Source: Streptomyces sp. R41
GTDB taxonomy: Bacteria; Actinomycetota; Actinomycetes; Streptomycetales; Streptomycetaceae
Assembly (NCBI RefSeq): GCF_041053055.1
Contig: NZ_CP163443.1
Span: 1,364,001-1,428,000, forward strand
Reading direction: 5' to 3'
DNA: 64,000 nucleotides
Shown here: one piece after another, positions 55,642-64,000 of the stretch
Layout of the letters: every line of letters begins with the position of its first letter
Numbering within the stretch: the first letter of the stretch is position 1
Notes under the pieces: generated by a model
Database searches by the model: none
Told to the model about the DNA's origin: nothing
What the model saw: the letters and a program-made list of their open reading frames with translations, nothing else
Made by a program: the position numbers and the translations under genes

Positions 55642-56880
55642 TCAGAGGCGTCGGTCGTAGCCGACGGGCAGGCGGTCGGTGCCCCGGCCGAGGACGGCCG
55701 GGATCCATTCGAGGTCCTCGTCCTGGACGGCCAGGCACAGACCGGGCAGCCGGGTGAGGAGCGTGCCGAGGGCGATCTGGAGTTTGGCGCGGGCGAGGGC
55801 GGCGCCGGGGCAGAAGTGGATGCCGTGACCGAAGGCCAGGTGCGGGTTCGGCGAGCGGTCGAGGTCGAGGGTCTCGGGGTCCTTGAAGCGGCGCGGGTCG
55901 CGGTTGGCGGCGCACAGGGAGACGATCACGGAGTCGCCGGCCGGGACCTCGGTGCCGTGCAGGTCGCTGTCCTTGCCGAAGAAGCGCCAGGTGGTGAGCT
56001 CGAAGGCGCTGTCGTAGCGGAGCAGTTCCTCGACCGCGCGCGGCAGCAGCTCCGGTTCGTCGCGCAGGCGGACCAGCTGGTCGGGATGGCGGAGCAGGGC
56101 GATCAGGGCGGTGGTGATCTGGTTGGTGACCGGCTCCTGGCCCGCGACGAGGAGCTGGAAGATCATGGAGTCCAGCTCCTTCTGGGTCAGTTCGCGGCGG
56201 TCGCGGGCCACCACGAGACGGCTGAGCAGGTCGTCGTCCCAGTGCTCGCGCTTGTGGGCGACGACCTCGGCTATGTAGCTCTGCAGGCCGTGCAGCCGGG
56301 CCTCGTACCGCGGACGTCCCGGGTCGGTCGGGCCGACCGGCTGGACGACTTTGCCCCAGTCGCGGTCGAAGCGTGCCGCCAACTCCGCGGGCAGTCCGAT
56401 GACTTCGGCCAGGACCTGGAAGGGGAAGCGCGCGGCGAAGCCGGCGACGAGGTCGGCGGGGCCGGCGGCGGGCAGGGCATCGACAAGACGGTCTGCCAAC
56501 TCCTGCATGCGGGATCGCAGTTGTTCGACGCGACGCGGTGCGAAGGCGTCTGACACGAAGCGCCGCATGCGGGTGTGCCGGGGCGGGTCCTGATGCAGGA
56601 GGTGGACCTGGAGCTGGGAGTGCTGGGGTTCCGGCATGATCGAGGCGCGGGCCCGCCAGCGGTCGTTGCCCAGGTCGTGGTTCTTGCCGAGGCGGTCGTC
56701 ACCCAGCGCGGCGTGGGCGGCCTCGTACCCGGTGACGAGCCAGGCCGTGACCCCGCTGGGGAAGAGCACGCGGTGGACGGGGCCGCCGTCGCGCATCCGC
56801 TCGTACAGGGGATAGGGGTCGCGCTTGTACGGGCAGCCCATGAGCGGGACAGGGGCGCACTGGGGTTCCTCAACAGTCAA
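55642..56880 (-). CDS. Cytochrome P450
   Basis: 412 aa. Heme loop FGHGIHFCPGAALAR (Cys ~355), ExxR in EELLRY and an I-helix AGQEPVT in place of the common AGxET are present; the residue before Thr is Pro. It is a soluble bacterial class I enzyme and needs a ferredoxin, which is not encoded next to it. Ten nt separate it from the amidotransferase gene and 80 nt from the isocyanide synthase. Oxidative phenol coupling of two tyrosine-derived units is the role I infer from the neighbours; simple hydroxylation or desaturation is possible. Confidence 0.95.
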   Translation of the reverse strand: MTVEEPQCAPVPLMGCPYKRDPYPLYERMRDGGPVHRVLFPSGVTAWLVTGYEAAHAALGDDRLGKNHDLGNDRWRARASIMPEPQHSQLQVHLLHQDPPRHTRMRRFVSDAFAPRRVEQLRSRMQELADRLVDALPAAGPADLVAGFAARFPFQVLAEVIGLPAELAARFDRDWGKVVQPVGPTDPGRPRYEARLHGLQSYIAEVVAHKREHWDDDLLSRLVVARDRRELTQKELDSMIFQLLVAGQEPVTNQITTALIALLRHPDQLVRLRDEPELLPRAVEELLRYDSAFELTTWRFFGKDSDLHGTEVPAGDSVIVSLCAANRDPRRFKDPETLDLDRSPNPHLAFGHGIHFCPGAALARAKLQIALGTLLTRLPGLCLAVQDEDLEWIPAVLGRGTDRLPVGYDRRL

Positions 56881-56889
56881 GGTGGCTCC

Positions 56890-58716
56890 TCAGAGGGCGA
56901 GTTCGGGCTGGTAGTGCTCCAGCCACAGAGCGAGGTCGACGACGCGTTCGAGGCGGAGCCGGTGGCCCCACTCCAGCCGCTCGGGCGGGGTGTCGAGGCA
57001 CGGCTTGATGCGGGTCTCGTCGGCCAGGGCACGCACGTGGGCGGTGGCGAGCGCGTCGCGGGCCATGTTCTGCAGGCCGCGGTTGTAGTCGGGGTGGTGG
57101 GTGGCCGGGTAGTGGTTCTTCGGCCGGTGCAGGACGGATTCGGGTGCGAGATGGTTGCCCGCCGCGCGCAGCAGGCTCTTCTCGCGGCCGTCGAAGCTCT
57201 TCAGGGCCCACGGGGCGGCGAAGGCGTACTCGACGAGCCGGTGGTCGCAGTACGGGACGCGGACCTCCAGGCCCTGCGCCATGCTCAACCGGTCCTTGCG
57301 ATGCAGGAGTTGGCGCAGCCACCGGGTCAGGGACAGGTGCTGCATCTCGCGCTGCCGATGCTCGGCGGGCGACTCGCCGTCGAGGTGCGGTACGGCGGCC
57401 AGGGCGTCCCGGTAGGTGTCGTCGCGGAACTCTCCGATGCACAGGTCGAGTTCGGGGTTCAGCGGCATCGCGGCCTCGTCGCCGGTGACCAGCAGCCACG
57501 GGAAGGTACGGGTCGACAGCGCCTTGGGGTTGTGGAACCACGGGTAGCCGCCGAAGACTTCGTCCGCGGCCTCCCCCGACACGGCGACCGTGGAGTGACG
57601 CCGTATCTCCCCGAAGAGCAGATACAGCGAGGTGTCCATGTCGCCGACGCCGATCGGCGAGTCGCGGGCGACCACCACGGCCCTGCGGTGCTCGGGGTCG
57701 AGCAGGGCGAGCGGGTCGAGGACGACGGTGCTGTGGTCGGTGCCGATGAAGGCACCGGCTTCGACGGCGTACGGGGTGTCGTGGCCGGTGCGCAGCACGT
57801 CGCCGGTGAACCGCTCGGCCTGGTCGCTGTAGTCGACGGCGTACGAGCGGACGCGGGAGTCCGGGCCCTCGCGCCGCCGCAGTTCGTCGGCGAGCAGGGC
57901 GGTCAGGACGGTGGAGTCGATGCCGCCGGAGAGCAGACTGCACAGCGGTACGTCGGCCTCCAGCTGGCCGCGCGCGGCCGTGCTCACCAGGCTGCGCACA
58001 CGCTCGACGGTCGCGTCCCGGTCGTCGACGTGAGCATGGGCGCGCAGCTGCCAGTAGCGGTGTTCGCGGATGCCGTCCCGGTCCAGGACGAGGAGGCCTC
58101 CTGGTTCGACCTCCCGTACCCCTGACCACACCGTCGGGCCGGTGTTGAAGAGCAGGCTGTACGCCTCCCGCAGGCCGTCCGCGTCCACCCTCGGCCGTAT
58201 CTCGGGGTGGGCGAAGAGCGCCTTCGGCTCGGAGGCGAACGCCAGGCCCCCGTCGACGGCCGACCAGAACAGCGGCTTGACGCCGAGCCGGTCACGGACC
58301 AGCAGCAGCCGCTGCTCGCGTTCGTCCCAGACCGCGAAGGCGAACATGCCGTCCAGGTGGTCGGCGAGCCCCTCGCCCCATTCGGCATAGGCGCGCAGCA
58401 CCACCTCGGTGTCGCTGCGTGTGCGGAAATCGTGTCCCAACTTCCGTAGTTCGCAACGGAGTTCGTGGTGGTTGTAGACCTCGCCGCTGTAGCTGAGGAC
58501 GGTGGCCGGGGAGTCGGGGTGGTCGGTCATGGGCTGGACGCCGCCCGCGATGTCGATGACGGCGAGGCGCCTGTGGCCGATGGCTGCATGGCCGCCGAGC
58601 CAGACGCCCGAGGCATCGGGGCCGCGCGGGGCGAGGGCGGCCGTCATGGCCTCGATGACGGGGGCCTGGGTGCGGGCGTCGCTGTGGAAGGACACCCAGC
58701 CGGTGATTCCGCACAT
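56890..58716 (-). CDS. Asparagine synthetase-like glutamine amidotransferase
   Basis: 608 aa starting MCGITGW with the Ntn nucleophile Cys2 exposed after Met removal. The glutaminase half (~1-200) is followed by a synthetase half with the ATP pyrophosphatase loop SGGIDSTV (~260). AAGGAG lies 11 nt upstream. Housekeeping AsnB makes asparagine, but cluster-linked copies amidate other carboxylates. Here it follows the exporter gene and precedes P450 and isocyanide synthase genes, so it may turn the carboxylate of the product into a carboxamide. Confidence 0.93.
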   Translation of the reverse strand: MCGITGWVSFHSDARTQAPVIEAMTAALAPRGPDASGVWLGGHAAIGHRRLAVIDIAGGVQPMTDHPDSPATVLSYSGEVYNHHELRCELRKLGHDFRTRSDTEVVLRAYAEWGEGLADHLDGMFAFAVWDEREQRLLLVRDRLGVKPLFWSAVDGGLAFASEPKALFAHPEIRPRVDADGLREAYSLLFNTGPTVWSGVREVEPGGLLVLDRDGIREHRYWQLRAHAHVDDRDATVERVRSLVSTAARGQLEADVPLCSLLSGGIDSTVLTALLADELRRREGPDSRVRSYAVDYSDQAERFTGDVLRTGHDTPYAVEAGAFIGTDHSTVVLDPLALLDPEHRRAVVVARDSPIGVGDMDTSLYLLFGEIRRHSTVAVSGEAADEVFGGYPWFHNPKALSTRTFPWLLVTGDEAAMPLNPELDLCIGEFRDDTYRDALAAVPHLDGESPAEHRQREMQHLSLTRWLRQLLHRKDRLSMAQGLEVRVPYCDHRLVEYAFAAPWALKSFDGREKSLLRAAGNHLAPESVLHRPKNHYPATHHPDYNRGLQNMARDALATAHVRALADETRIKPCLDTPPERLEWGHRLRLERVVDLALWLEHYQPELAL

Positions 58717-58768
58717 GGTGGGGACTGCTCCTTGGGTCAGTGGGTGGACGGTGGATGCCGGGTCCCGC

Positions 58769-58925
58769 CGTCTTCGGTGGACGGGATGCCGCGCCCGGCC
58801 GCCCTCGGTGGACGGGATGCCGCTGTCCCGCCGTCCTCGGTGGAAGTAATGCCGCGTTCGGCCGTCTTCGGTGGCAGTGACGCCGTGTCGGTCCGTCTTC
58901 GGTGGACGGCTGACGCCGTGCCGGG
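58769..58925. repeat. 31-bp tandem repeats upstream of the amidotransferase gene
   Basis: Imperfect units beginning CGTCTTCGGTGG start near 58769, 58802, 58832, 58863 and 58894. More diverged fragments reach about 59030, into the MFS gene end. They fill the 285-nt gap 58717-59001, which has no gene. The period is not a multiple of three. Confidence 0.65.
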
Positions 58926-59001
58926 GGTCTGTGTTCAGTAGGCGGCGGGTGCCGCATCGGTGGTCTTCGGCGCGCGGCAAGTGCCGCAGCATCGGTGAGC
59001 T

Positions 59002-60492
59002 TCAGCGCGCGGCGGACGCCGCGCCGGTGGTCTTCTCGTGGCGCGGCCCGGGTGCGCGCCCGCGGCGGGCGGGCAGGGCGAGCAGGGGTACGGCGAGGCA
59101 GGCGGCGGCCGCGGCCAGTGCCAGTCCGGCGCGCACTCCGTCGCCAGGCCCGGCTCCGGCACCGGATTCGGAACCGGCCGCGGCGAGTCCGGCCCGTACG
59201 CCGTCACCGCCGGCCCCGGCCAGCCCCCAGGCCGCGGTGGCCAGCGCCGGGCCGAGCGTGAAGCCGAGGCTGCGGGCGAGCTGCACCGCGGAGCCGACGG
59301 TCGCGGCACGTTCGGGCGGGGCGGCGCCCATGACCAGGGCCTGGGTCGGGCCGCCGTTCAGCCCCATGCCGATGCCGGCCAGCGCCAGCCGCAAGGCCAC
59401 CTCGGGCGGCGACCAGTCGTCACCCAGCGGGACGAGCAGCAGCAGCCCTGCGGCGGTGAGCGCGGCGCCCGTGACGGCCACGGGCCGGGCCCCGTACCGG
59501 TCGGCGAGCCGTCCGCCGACGGGCCCGGCCAACCCCATTCCCAGCGGGAAGGCGAGCACGGTCAGGCCCGTGCCGGTGGCACTGATTCCGTCGTCGCGCT
59601 GGAGGTGCAGGGCGACCACGTAGTGCATGGCGGCGAATCCGGCTGCCAGCGCAAGGACGGCGCCGTGCGCGGCGAACAGCCCCGACGCCCGAAGCGCGTC
59701 GGTCACCGGTCGGCCGCCGGGCCCGCGCAGCCACCACCACAGGGGTGGTACGGCGGCGATCACGAGCAACAGCCACGACGGTGTGCCGGGCGCCAGAGTC
59801 AGCGCCAGCAGCAACGCCGCCACTCCCGTGCCGACCAGCATCGCGTCGGCCAGCGAGCGCCTGTCGGGCCTGCGCGGCCTGCCGTCCCGGGGCATCGCCC
59901 GCCAAGCGACGGCCAGAGCCAGTACGCAGAAGGGGATCTTGACCAGGAACACCGCCCGCCAGCCCAGCTGGTCCAGCAGCAGTCCGCCGAGCGCGGGCCC
60001 GGTCACCGCGCCGAGCGGGCCGAGCGTTGCCGGCACGCTCATCGCCCGCCCACGCAGTCCCGGCCGTACCGAGCGGATCGCCAGCACGGGCATCAGCACG
60101 AACAGCAGCGCCCCGAACGCTCCTTGGGCGACCCGGGCAGCGATCAGCCAGGCCGCCCAGGGCGAGGCGGCAGCGAGCGCGCTGCACAGCGCGAAGCCCC
60201 CGGTCGCCGTCAGCAGCGCGGCCCGCAGCCCGGTCCCGTCCAGCCACCGGCCGACGGGCAACAGCAGGGCCACGACGGGCAGTTGGTATCCCAGCACCGC
60301 CCACTGCGCGGTCGCGTCGGACACGTGCAGGCCGCGGGAGATGTCCGCCAGCGCCACATTGACGATGTTCATGTCGAGCATCGCCACGAACGACAGCGCG
60401 CCCGCCACGGCCACCAGAAGCCAGCGGTCCTCGAACTCCGGCACGTGACCGGGCCGGAACTCGGGTATGTGACCTGGCCGTTCCTCCGTCAC
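59002..60492 (-). CDS. MFS transporter, DHA2/EmrB-QacA type
   Basis: 496 aa from a GTG at 60492, 3 nt after the stop of the ABC ATPase. Fourteen hydrophobic segments; motif near the start LDMNIVNVALADISRGL and ARVAQGAFGALLF are typical of DHA2 exporters. The N-terminus has a short duplication (RPGHIPEF, RPGHVPEF), and the region ~425-455 repeats GDGVRAGL. Probably exports the product of the isocyanide locus. Confidence 0.92.
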   Translation of the reverse strand: MTEERPGHIPEFRPGHVPEFEDRWLLVAVAGALSFVAMLDMNIVNVALADISRGLHVSDATAQWAVLGYQLPVVALLLPVGRWLDGTGLRAALLTATGGFALCSALAAASPWAAWLIAARVAQGAFGALLFVLMPVLAIRSVRPGLRGRAMSVPATLGPLGAVTGPALGGLLLDQLGWRAVFLVKIPFCVLALAVAWRAMPRDGRPRRPDRRSLADAMLVGTGVAALLLALTLAPGTPSWLLLVIAAVPPLWWWLRGPGGRPVTDALRASGLFAAHGAVLALAAGFAAMHYVVALHLQRDDGISATGTGLTVLAFPLGMGLAGPVGGRLADRYGARPVAVTGAALTAAGLLLLVPLGDDWSPPEVALRLALAGIGMGLNGGPTQALVMGAAPPERAATVGSAVQLARSLGFTLGPALATAAWGLAGAGGDGVRAGLAAAGSESGAGAGPGDGVRAGLALAAAAACLAVPLLALPARRGRAPGPRHEKTTGAASAAR

Positions 60493-60495
60493 TCT

Positions 60496-61341
60496 TCACC
60501 CCTCCCCGTCGCGGGCGGGCTGCCGGACGCAAGCCCCCGTCCCACAAGTCGGTGAAGTACGGGCCTGAGTTCCCGGAGACCTGTGGTCGAAGGCGATCAG
60601 CGGGTCGCCCGTCAGCGGATGGTCCACCACGGCCGCCCGCACGCCGAACACCTCCGCCAGCAGAGCGGGGCTGAGCACCTCGCGCGGCGGACCGGAGGCG
60701 ACCACGCTCCCCTCGTGCAGGACGTGCAGCCGGTGACATACCGCGGCCGCCGCGTTGAGGTCGTGCAGCGACACCAGGGTCGTACGGCGTTGGGCGCGCA
60801 GCAGGGCGAGCAGCTCCACCTGGTGCCGCATGTCGAGGTGGTTGGTCGGTTCGTCCAGGACCAGGACGTCCGGGTTCTGGGCGAACGCGCGAGCCAGCAG
60901 GACGCGTTGGCGTTCGCCGCCGGACAGCTCCGTGAAGCGTCGCCCGGTGCGGCCGTCCATGCCCACGTCGGCCAGGGCGCGCGCGACGATGTCCCGGTCG
61001 GTGGCGTTCTCCCCGGCGAACGCCCGCTTGTAGGGGGTGCGCCCCATCGCGACGACCTCGCGCACGGTCAACTCGAAGTCACCGCCCCGCTCTTGGGGCA
61101 GCGCGGCCACGTGCCGCGCCGTCCGGACGGGGGTGAGGTCCCGGAGGTCGGTGCCGGACAGCAGCACCCGTCCGGCGGTCGGCCGCAGATGCCGGTACAC
61201 CGTGCGCAGCAGTGTGGACTTGCCGCTGCCGTTCGGTCCGATCAGTCCGGTGATCTCGCCCTCGGCGGCGACCAGATGAGCGCCCGACACGACCGTGCGG
61301 CCCGCGTACGCGACGTGCAGGTCCTCGATGTCGATCCTCAA
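60496..61341 (-). CDS. Metal-chelate ABC importer ATPase (FecE/BtuD type)
   Basis: 281 aa from a TTG at 61341, which overlaps the permease stop (TTGA) and has GGGGAG upstream. Walker A GPNGSGKSTLL (~35), signature LSGGERQRVLLARA and Walker B VLVLDEPTNHLD are intact. The family energises uptake of siderophores, hemes and cobalamin. It forms an operon with permease and binding protein genes upstream and the MFS exporter downstream. The last ~25 residues are a low-complexity tail. Confidence 0.94.
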   Translation of the reverse strand: MRIDIEDLHVAYAGRTVVSGAHLVAAEGEITGLIGPNGSGKSTLLRTVYRHLRPTAGRVLLSGTDLRDLTPVRTARHVAALPQERGGDFELTVREVVAMGRTPYKRAFAGENATDRDIVARALADVGMDGRTGRRFTELSGGERQRVLLARAFAQNPDVLVLDEPTNHLDMRHQVELLALLRAQRRTTLVSLHDLNAAAAVCHRLHVLHEGSVVASGPPREVLSPALLAEVFGVRAAVVDHPLTGDPLIAFDHRSPGTQARTSPTCGTGACVRQPARDGEG

Positions 61342-62429
61342 CTGCCGCTCCCCAGACGCCGGTCCAGCAGATACAGCAGCGCCGGGGCGCCGATCAGCGA
61401 CGTGACGACCCCCACCGGCAGCTCCTGCGTGTCCATGGCCGTACGGCACACGATGTCGACGACGACGAGCAGCAGCGCGCCGAACAGCGCGGAGACCGGC
61501 AGTAGTCGGCGGTGGTCGCCGCCGACGAGCAGGCGGCAGGCGTGCGGGACCATCAGACCGACGAAGGCGATGGCACCGGAGACGGCGACCAGGACACCGG
61601 TCAGCACGCTGGTCACGAGGAACAGCTCCCGGCGCAGTCGTACGACGTCGATGCCGAGCCCGGCGGCCGTCTCGTCGCCCATGAGCAGGGCGTTGAGCCC
61701 GCGGGCGCGGGCCTGGAGCAGCAGCAGGGCGGCGGGCACGGTGATCGCGGGTACGGCGAGGAGTGGCCATGTCGCCCCGCTCAGGCTGCCCATGAGCCAG
61801 AACAGGACGCTGTGCGTCTGCTGCTCGTCTCCGGCCTGGAGGACGAGATAGCTGGTGAATCCGGAGAGGAACTGGCCGACCGCCACCCCGGCCAGGACCA
61901 GTCGCAGCGGCGCGAATCCACCGCCCCGCCGGGCCACCGCCCACACCAGGGCGAAGGTCAGCAGAGCACCCGCGAACGCCGCGCCGGACAGGCCGAGTCC
62001 GAGTGCCCCGCCCGCCCCGGCGCCGAGCACGATGGCGGCGACCGCGCCGAGCGAGGCACCGTTGGAGATGCCCAGCAGGTACGGGTCCGCGAGCGGGTTG
62101 CGGACGAGGGCCTGGACCGCCGTTCCCACCACGCCGAGCCCGGCGCCCACGAGGGCCGCCAACAGGGCGCGGGGGACGCGCAGTTGCCACACGATCAGGT
62201 CGTTGGTGCCCGGTCGCGGTGCTTCGCCCGACAGCCTCCGCCACACCACGCCCCACACCTCGCCGGGCGGGATGGACGTCGAGCCCCAGGACACGGCCGC
62301 CGTGAGGGCCGCGAGGAGCGCGACGGCGAGAACCGCCGTCAGGAGTCCGGCGGGCAGGGTTCGGGTCCCGGTGGTCCCGCGGCGGGGCTCGGCGGCCTTG
62401 CGGCGAGACGGCGAGAGCGCGGAGAACAC
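61338..62429 (-). CDS. Metal-chelate ABC importer permease (FecCD type)
   Basis: 363 aa from a GTG 2 nt after the binding-protein stop. The FecCD family pattern is clear (RVPRALLAALVGAGLGVVGTAVQALVRNPLADPYLLGISNGA; FVGLMVPHACRLLVGGDHR), with about ten membrane helices. Only one permease gene is present, so it should work as a homodimer. Confidence 0.94.
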   Translation of the reverse strand: MFSALSPSRRKAAEPRRGTTGTRTLPAGLLTAVLAVALLAALTAAVSWGSTSIPPGEVWGVVWRRLSGEAPRPGTNDLIVWQLRVPRALLAALVGAGLGVVGTAVQALVRNPLADPYLLGISNGASLGAVAAIVLGAGAGGALGLGLSGAAFAGALLTFALVWAVARRGGGFAPLRLVLAGVAVGQFLSGFTSYLVLQAGDEQQTHSVLFWLMGSLSGATWPLLAVPAITVPAALLLLQARARGLNALLMGDETAAGLGIDVVRLRRELFLVTSVLTGVLVAVSGAIAFVGLMVPHACRLLVGGDHRRLLPVSALFGALLLVVVDIVCRTAMDTQELPVGVVTSLIGAPALLYLLDRRLGSGS

Positions 62430-62431
62430 GG

Positions 62432-63511
62432 CTAGTCGACCTTGCCGGGGTAGAGCGTCTTGGCGATCGCCTGGACCGTGTCGGCGTTGCCGACACCCGC
62501 GATGGTGGTCCGCTCCGAGCCGATCCGCAGGAAGTGACCCGCCTCGACCGCCTTCAGGCCCTTGGTGGCCGCATTGGTCTTCAGCCACTTCTCGGCCTCG
62601 TCGAACGCCTTCTTGTTCGCCGCCTCGCTGCCCCGGTCGCGCACGCCCAGCTGGATCCAGTCCGGGTTCTTGGCGATGACGTCCTCCCAGCCGACCTGCT
62701 TGTAGTCGCCGTCGCAGTCGGCGAAGACATTGCGGGCGCCGGCCAGGGTGATCACGGCATTGGCGACCTGACGGTTGCAGACGACCGTGGGCTGCTTGGT
62801 GCCGGCGTCGTAGTCGAAGAAGAAGTACGTGGGCCGCTTGCTGTCGGCCGTGTCGCCGACGGCGTCCCGCACCGCGTCCACCTTCTCCCGCATTCCCGCG
62901 ACGAGTTCCTTCGCCTTGGCGCCCGTGCCGGTGACCGCGCCGAGCGAGGTGATGTCGTTCTCGACGGCGGAGAGGTCGGTGACCGGGCTCTTGCGGGTCG
63001 AGGCGCAGGCGGTGGACTTCAGGTAGATGTGTTCGATCCCGGCCGTCTTGTACTCGGCCTCGGTCGGCGCGTCGCCCATTCCGCCGCCCATGCCGCCCAT
63101 CGACGCGAAGGTGTCGATGTAGAGATCGGCGCCTGAGCCGAGGAGTTTCTCCTTGGGGATCACCGTCCGGCCGAGGACCGGGACCCTCTGCGCCTGCGCG
63201 TCCAGTGCGGCGGGCAGGGTGCCCTTGCCGGGCGGGAAGCCGGTGCCGATCACCTTGTCCCCCGCGCCCAGTCTCAGCAGCAGTTCGAGGCTGGAGGCAT
63301 TGCTGGTGACGATCTTCCTCGGGGCGGCGGAGAAGGCGGTCTTGGCGCCCATGCAGTCGGTGACGGTCACGGGGTAGCCGCCCGAGAGGGACTTCGCGGC
63401 CGTGTCGCCCGCCGTGTCCTTGTTCCCGTCGCCGCCGCCGTCATTGCCGCAGCCCGCCATGAGCAGGCCCAGCACCACGGCCGTCGTACCCCACCAGACG
63501 CGAGAACGCAT
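62432..63511 (-). CDS. Metal-chelate ABC importer substrate-binding lipoprotein
   Basis: 359 aa from ATG 63511 with GGAGAG upstream. The lipobox LLMAGC follows a short signal. Two lobes of the FecB/FepB fold are joined by a long helix (~230-270). A Met-rich loop MGGMGGGMGD lies at ~135-144 and several Cys residues (TDCMGA, STACAS, VVCNRQ, FADCDG) are present, both unusual in siderophore-binding proteins. Met and Cys clusters favour soft metals, so a copper chelate is a possible ligand. It is the first gene of the run that ends in the isocyanide synthase. Confidence 0.92.
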   Translation of the reverse strand: MRSRVWWGTTAVVLGLLMAGCGNDGGGDGNKDTAGDTAAKSLSGGYPVTVTDCMGAKTAFSAAPRKIVTSNASSLELLLRLGAGDKVIGTGFPPGKGTLPAALDAQAQRVPVLGRTVIPKEKLLGSGADLYIDTFASMGGMGGGMGDAPTEAEYKTAGIEHIYLKSTACASTRKSPVTDLSAVENDITSLGAVTGTGAKAKELVAGMREKVDAVRDAVGDTADSKRPTYFFFDYDAGTKQPTVVCNRQVANAVITLAGARNVFADCDGDYKQVGWEDVIAKNPDWIQLGVRDRGSEAANKKAFDEAEKWLKTNAATKGLKAVEAGHFLRIGSERTTIAGVGNADTVQAIAKTLYPGKVD

Positions 63512-63627
63512 CGAAACTCTCCAGGATCCACTCGGTTCACGGGCTGACCTCTGCCACCCGTGCCAGTAGTCGGCGCGGACTGCGGTTGAGTTCCTGGGAG
63601 TTGGACGCGGAGTGGGTCCTGACGAAC

Positions 63628-63667
63628 GGGTGCCGGTGTTCCGCATCCACGGCGAACACCGGCACCC
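63628..63667. terminator. 14-bp perfect hairpin downstream of the ECF sigma gene
   Basis: GGGTGCCGGTGTTC (63628-63641) and GAACACCGGCACCC (63654-63667) pair exactly around a 12-nt loop. It lies 19 nt after the minus-strand sigma gene stop and separates it from the importer operon, whose promoter must lie within 63512-63627. Confidence 0.8.
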
Positions 63668-63686
63668 TTCCCGTCAGCAGTCCCTG

Positions 63687-64000
63687 TCAGGCGGCCAGCA
63701 CGCTCGGCGCCTCGGCCTCGGCGAGCAGGGCGACCAGGGTCGCCCGGGCGCGCGCCACGCGGGAACGGACCGTCCCGATGGGACAGTCGCTGACCTCGGC
63801 GGCCTCCGCGTAGGGCAGCCCCATCAGCTGGGTGAGGACGAACGCCTCACGACGGTCGTCGGGCAGGGCGGCCAGCAGATCGAGAAGCGCGATGCCGTCG
63901 TCGAAGCCGGGCAGGCCGCACGGCTGCGCGAGCTCCACGGCCACCTGCCAGTCGCGGGTGTCACTCAGCCGCGGCCGGGCGGCCGCGTGCCGGAAGCTGT
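63687..64000 (-). CDS. ECF sigma factor, C-terminal part (5' end outside window)
   Basis: About 104 C-terminal residues are visible and the frame stays open to the window end. Region 4 is clear: LAALPDDRREAFVLTQLMGLPYAEAAEVSDCPIGTVRSRVARARATL, with the usual VRSR DNA-contact segment. Preceding WQVAVELAQPCG is the linker. No anti-sigma gene is seen downstream. It may control the importer/isocyanide operon that starts 176 nt away, but a shared promoter motif is not shown. Confidence 0.88.
   Translation of the reverse strand, partial: SFRHAAARPRLSDTRDWQVAVELAQPCGLPGFDDGIALLDLLAALPDDRREAFVLTQLMGLPYAEAAEVSDCPIGTVRSRVARARATLVALLAEAEAPSVLAA

Noticed and set aside
60496..63511. Assignment of the FecBCDE-type importer to the NRPS cluster as siderophore uptake
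   Set aside because: It lies more than 23 kb away beyond housekeeping genes and is contiguous with the isocyanide locus; the NRPS operon has its own MFS and ABC exporters.

Overview
The window is GC-rich actinobacterial DNA, almost certainly Streptomyces or Kitasatospora. The evidence is the strong third-position GC bias, AfsR/SARP regulators, an MbtH-like protein, and several families typical of streptomycetes (DUF5134, DUF6214, LVIVD-repeat and FUSC proteins). It carries two specialised-metabolite loci separated by about 17 kb of ordinary chromosomal genes. No tRNA, rRNA, IS element or CRISPR array was found.

Region 1 (1-37.2 kb) is a nonribosomal peptide cluster, mostly on the minus strand. 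It opens with the 3' end of an ATPase/TPR regulator (2-1543, +) followed by a 52-residue membrane-anchored or exported peptide gene (1704-1862). A SARP activator (1963-3813) points the other way. Two long operons follow. One (18057 to 3923) is mbtH, a C-A-T-C*-A-T-C*-A-T-C* synthetase and an A-T-PBP-type-thioesterase synthetase. The other (37113 to 18299) runs FabG-like SDR, type II thioesterase, two SyrP-like Fe(II)/2-oxoglutarate oxygenases, KAS III, ACP, a free condensation domain, SbnA/SbnB-like diaminopropionate enzymes, an A-T-C-A-T synthetase, a carbamoyltransferase, an MFS exporter and an ABC exporter. The upstream regions of both operons carry a direct repeat of related heptamers (TATAGGC type) with an 11-bp period, as expected for SARP boxes. 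A working model is a six-residue peptide capped with a short 3-hydroxyacyl group. It would contain a carbamoylated diaminopropionate (ureidoalanine, a Gln isostere), a Thr-like residue, three identical Asn-like or Dap residues and a C-terminal Gly-like residue, released by the PBP-type domain. The three C* domains have CHxxxEG in place of HHxxxDG, and the release domain lacks the usual YxN motif.

Region 2 (37.3-54.5 kb) holds a VOC protein, a cupin, a large glycoside hydrolase, a MarR/FUSC pair, DUF5134 and M56 membrane proteins, PAP2 and HAD phosphatase-family proteins, a TetR regulator, an LVIVD-repeat secreted protein, a DUF305 lipoprotein, a ferredoxin-NADP reductase and an NCS2 nucleobase permease. 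Between 45.36 and 45.94 kb is a gene-free stretch with a 112-nt palindrome and a 49-bp minisatellite.

Region 3 (54.6-64 kb, minus strand) looks like a compact second cluster. It contains a PvcA/Dit1-type isocyanide synthase, a cytochrome P450, an asparagine-synthetase-like amidotransferase, an MFS exporter and a complete metal-chelate ABC importer whose binding protein has a Met-rich patch. An ECF sigma factor (cut by the window end) lies upstream. The enzyme set fits a tyrosine-derived (di)isonitrile carboxamide of the hazimycin kind, and the importer suggests the product may act as a metallophore. Both product proposals are inference from gene content.
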